A stretch of 7,800 nucleotides of DNA from a bacterium (GTDB lineage Bacteria > Pseudomonadota > Gammaproteobacteria > Burkholderiales > Thiobacteraceae). The notes under the pieces were generated by a model, which saw nothing but the letters and a program-made list of their open reading frames with translations, had not been told where the DNA came from and searched no databases. The number at the start of each line of letters is the position of its first letter. Position 1 is the first letter of the stretch. The stretch spans positions 1 through 7,800 of the forward strand of contig DAIAMA010000047.1 in assembly GCA_027438535.1 (NCBI GenBank). The letters are read 5' to 3'. Position numbers and translations under genes: made by a program. Shown one piece after another: positions 6,844 to 7,800 of this stretch.

Positions 6844-7800
6844 ATGAGCCGGCGTGAGCCCGCCTCCATTACCGCCGAAACCTTACCCGGCCTGCTGGCG
6901 GAGCGTGCCCGGCATACACCCGCAAGCCCGGCACAGTGGGCGCTCGGCCCGGATGGCACGTGGCGCGCGACGAGCTGGCGCGGCTATTTCGACGCCGCCT
7001 CCCGCGCGGCTTCCTTGTTGCGGGAACTGGGACTAAAGCCCGGTGACCGCATCGGTATCATGGCGCTCAGCAGCCCGGAATGGGATATCGCACAAATGGG
7101 CGCGCTCGCGGTGGGCGCCACCGTCGTCGGCATCGACGTGCACGAGCACGATGCGCGCTTGGCCGCGATGCTGGACATGGCGCGCATCACAGCCTTGGTG
7201 GTCGGCGAGGAACGCATGTTGGCACGACTCCCCGGCACGGCGCGCGACCGGTTACGCTTTGTAATCAGCCTGGCACCCGTAACCGGTGCTTCTGGCGCTG
7301 CCCATTGGGATATGTTGATGGAAAACGCCGATACGCAGTGGGTCAGCCAAGCTGCGCCGGATAACCATGCCCTCATCGTTTTTACCTCGGGCACGACCGG
7401 CGCACCCAAGGCGATCGCCTATACGCATCGGCAAGTGTGTTTGGCCTGCGACTCCATTTTGGAAGCTTTCTCGGACATTCAAGCCGGCAGCCGGCTCGCA
7501 TGCTGGCTGCCGCTGTCCAACCTGTTTCAGCGCATGATCAATTTCTGCGCCATTGCGCGCGGCGGGGAAACCTATTATGTCGCCGACCCGCGCGACATCA
7601 TGCGGCATTTGCCGCGCATCGCGCCGCAGGTGTTTATCGCGGTGCCGCGTTTCTACGAAAAATTTTACGCGGGCATTCGGGCGCGCATGCAGTCCGGCCC
7701 GCGCTGGCGACGGCGGTTGTTCGAGATAGCCATGGACAATGCCCGTATGCTGGCCATCGCGCGATGCTCCGGATCGCGCCGCGCGCCGTTGCGGCGGCTG
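6844..7800 (+). CDS. Long-chain acyl-CoA / acyl-AMP ligase, 3' end missing
   Basis: ANL-superfamily adenylate-forming enzyme that activates a carboxylic acid, most likely a long-chain fatty acid, with ATP to acyl-AMP and usually on to acyl-CoA. The 319 visible residues are about the first half of a typical 550-650-residue enzyme, and the frame stays open to the window edge. They start with TLPGLLAERARHTP and the TSW..YFDAASRAASLL region. The phosphate-binding loop FTSGTTGAPK is at 180-189. WLPLSNLFQRM (221-231) corresponds to the family's LPLSH motif but with N226 instead of histidine. VPRFYEKFY (267-275) is typical of long-chain ligases such as FadD15. The C-terminal lysine domain lies outside. 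The start at 6844 is 10 bp after the PP-loop stop, has no clear ribosome-binding site and may be translationally coupled. It is a plausible acyl donor supplier for the FeeM-like enzyme. Confidence 0.87.
   Translation, partial: MSRREPASITAETLPGLLAERARHTPASPAQWALGPDGTWRATSWRGYFDAASRAASLLRELGLKPGDRIGIMALSSPEWDIAQMGALAVGATVVGIDVHEHDARLAAMLDMARITALVVGEERMLARLPGTARDRLRFVISLAPVTGASGAAHWDMLMENADTQWVSQAAPDNHALIVFTSGTTGAPKAIAYTHRQVCLACDSILEAFSDIQAGSRLACWLPLSNLFQRMINFCAIARGGETYYVADPRDIMRHLPRIAPQVFIAVPRFYEKFYAGIRARMQSGPRWRRRLFEIAMDNARMLAIARCSGSRRAPLRRL

Overview
The window looks like an ordinary chromosomal segment of a betaproteobacterium. I infer this from the protein families and the order hemL / cytochrome c4 / engB / hemB, a neighbourhood I associate with Betaproteobacteria. 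Composition is moderately GC-rich and even across the window. I see no tRNA, rRNA, CRISPR array, insertion sequence or phage gene.

Left part (1-3774), housekeeping. The window opens inside hemL (glutamate-1-semialdehyde aminomutase), whose 5' end lies outside. hemL converges on a minus-strand gene for an exported di-haem cytochrome c4, and a perfect bidirectional terminator separates them. A minus-strand promoter for the cytochrome can be proposed in the gap before engB, which encodes an essential ribosome-assembly GTPase. hemB (porphobilinogen synthase, cysteine-free metal-site type) follows after a 244-bp gap, so two haem-pathway genes flank a haem protein and a ribosome-assembly factor.

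The engB-hemB gap is the most interesting non-coding stretch. It holds three consecutive hairpins. Read on the minus strand, each hairpin has a C-rich loop; one loop carries CUCCUCCC, which contains the anti-Shine-Dalgarno core CCUCC. The last hairpin is followed by six U. This is a strong candidate for a structured minus-strand small RNA of about 107 nt. hemB itself has a TATAAT box so close to its ATG that its transcript may be leaderless.

Middle (3781-4819). A minus-strand YcgR-like PilZ protein, a predicted c-di-GMP-responsive motility regulator, ends 6 bp from the hemB stop. It is followed by a 277-bp non-coding stretch.

Right part (4820-7800), accessory. Three plus-strand genes lie close together: a FeeM/LuxI-fold N-acyltransferase, a zinc-finger PP-loop ATPase of the N-acetyl-sugar amidotransferase (WbpG/PseA-like) type starting at TTG, and a long-chain acyl-CoA/acyl-AMP ligase that runs off the window edge. 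Together they suggest a pathway that activates a fatty acid, transfers it to an amino group and performs an ATP-dependent amidation or similar step. The product is unknown. The ligase is open at the right edge, so the cluster continues beyond the window.
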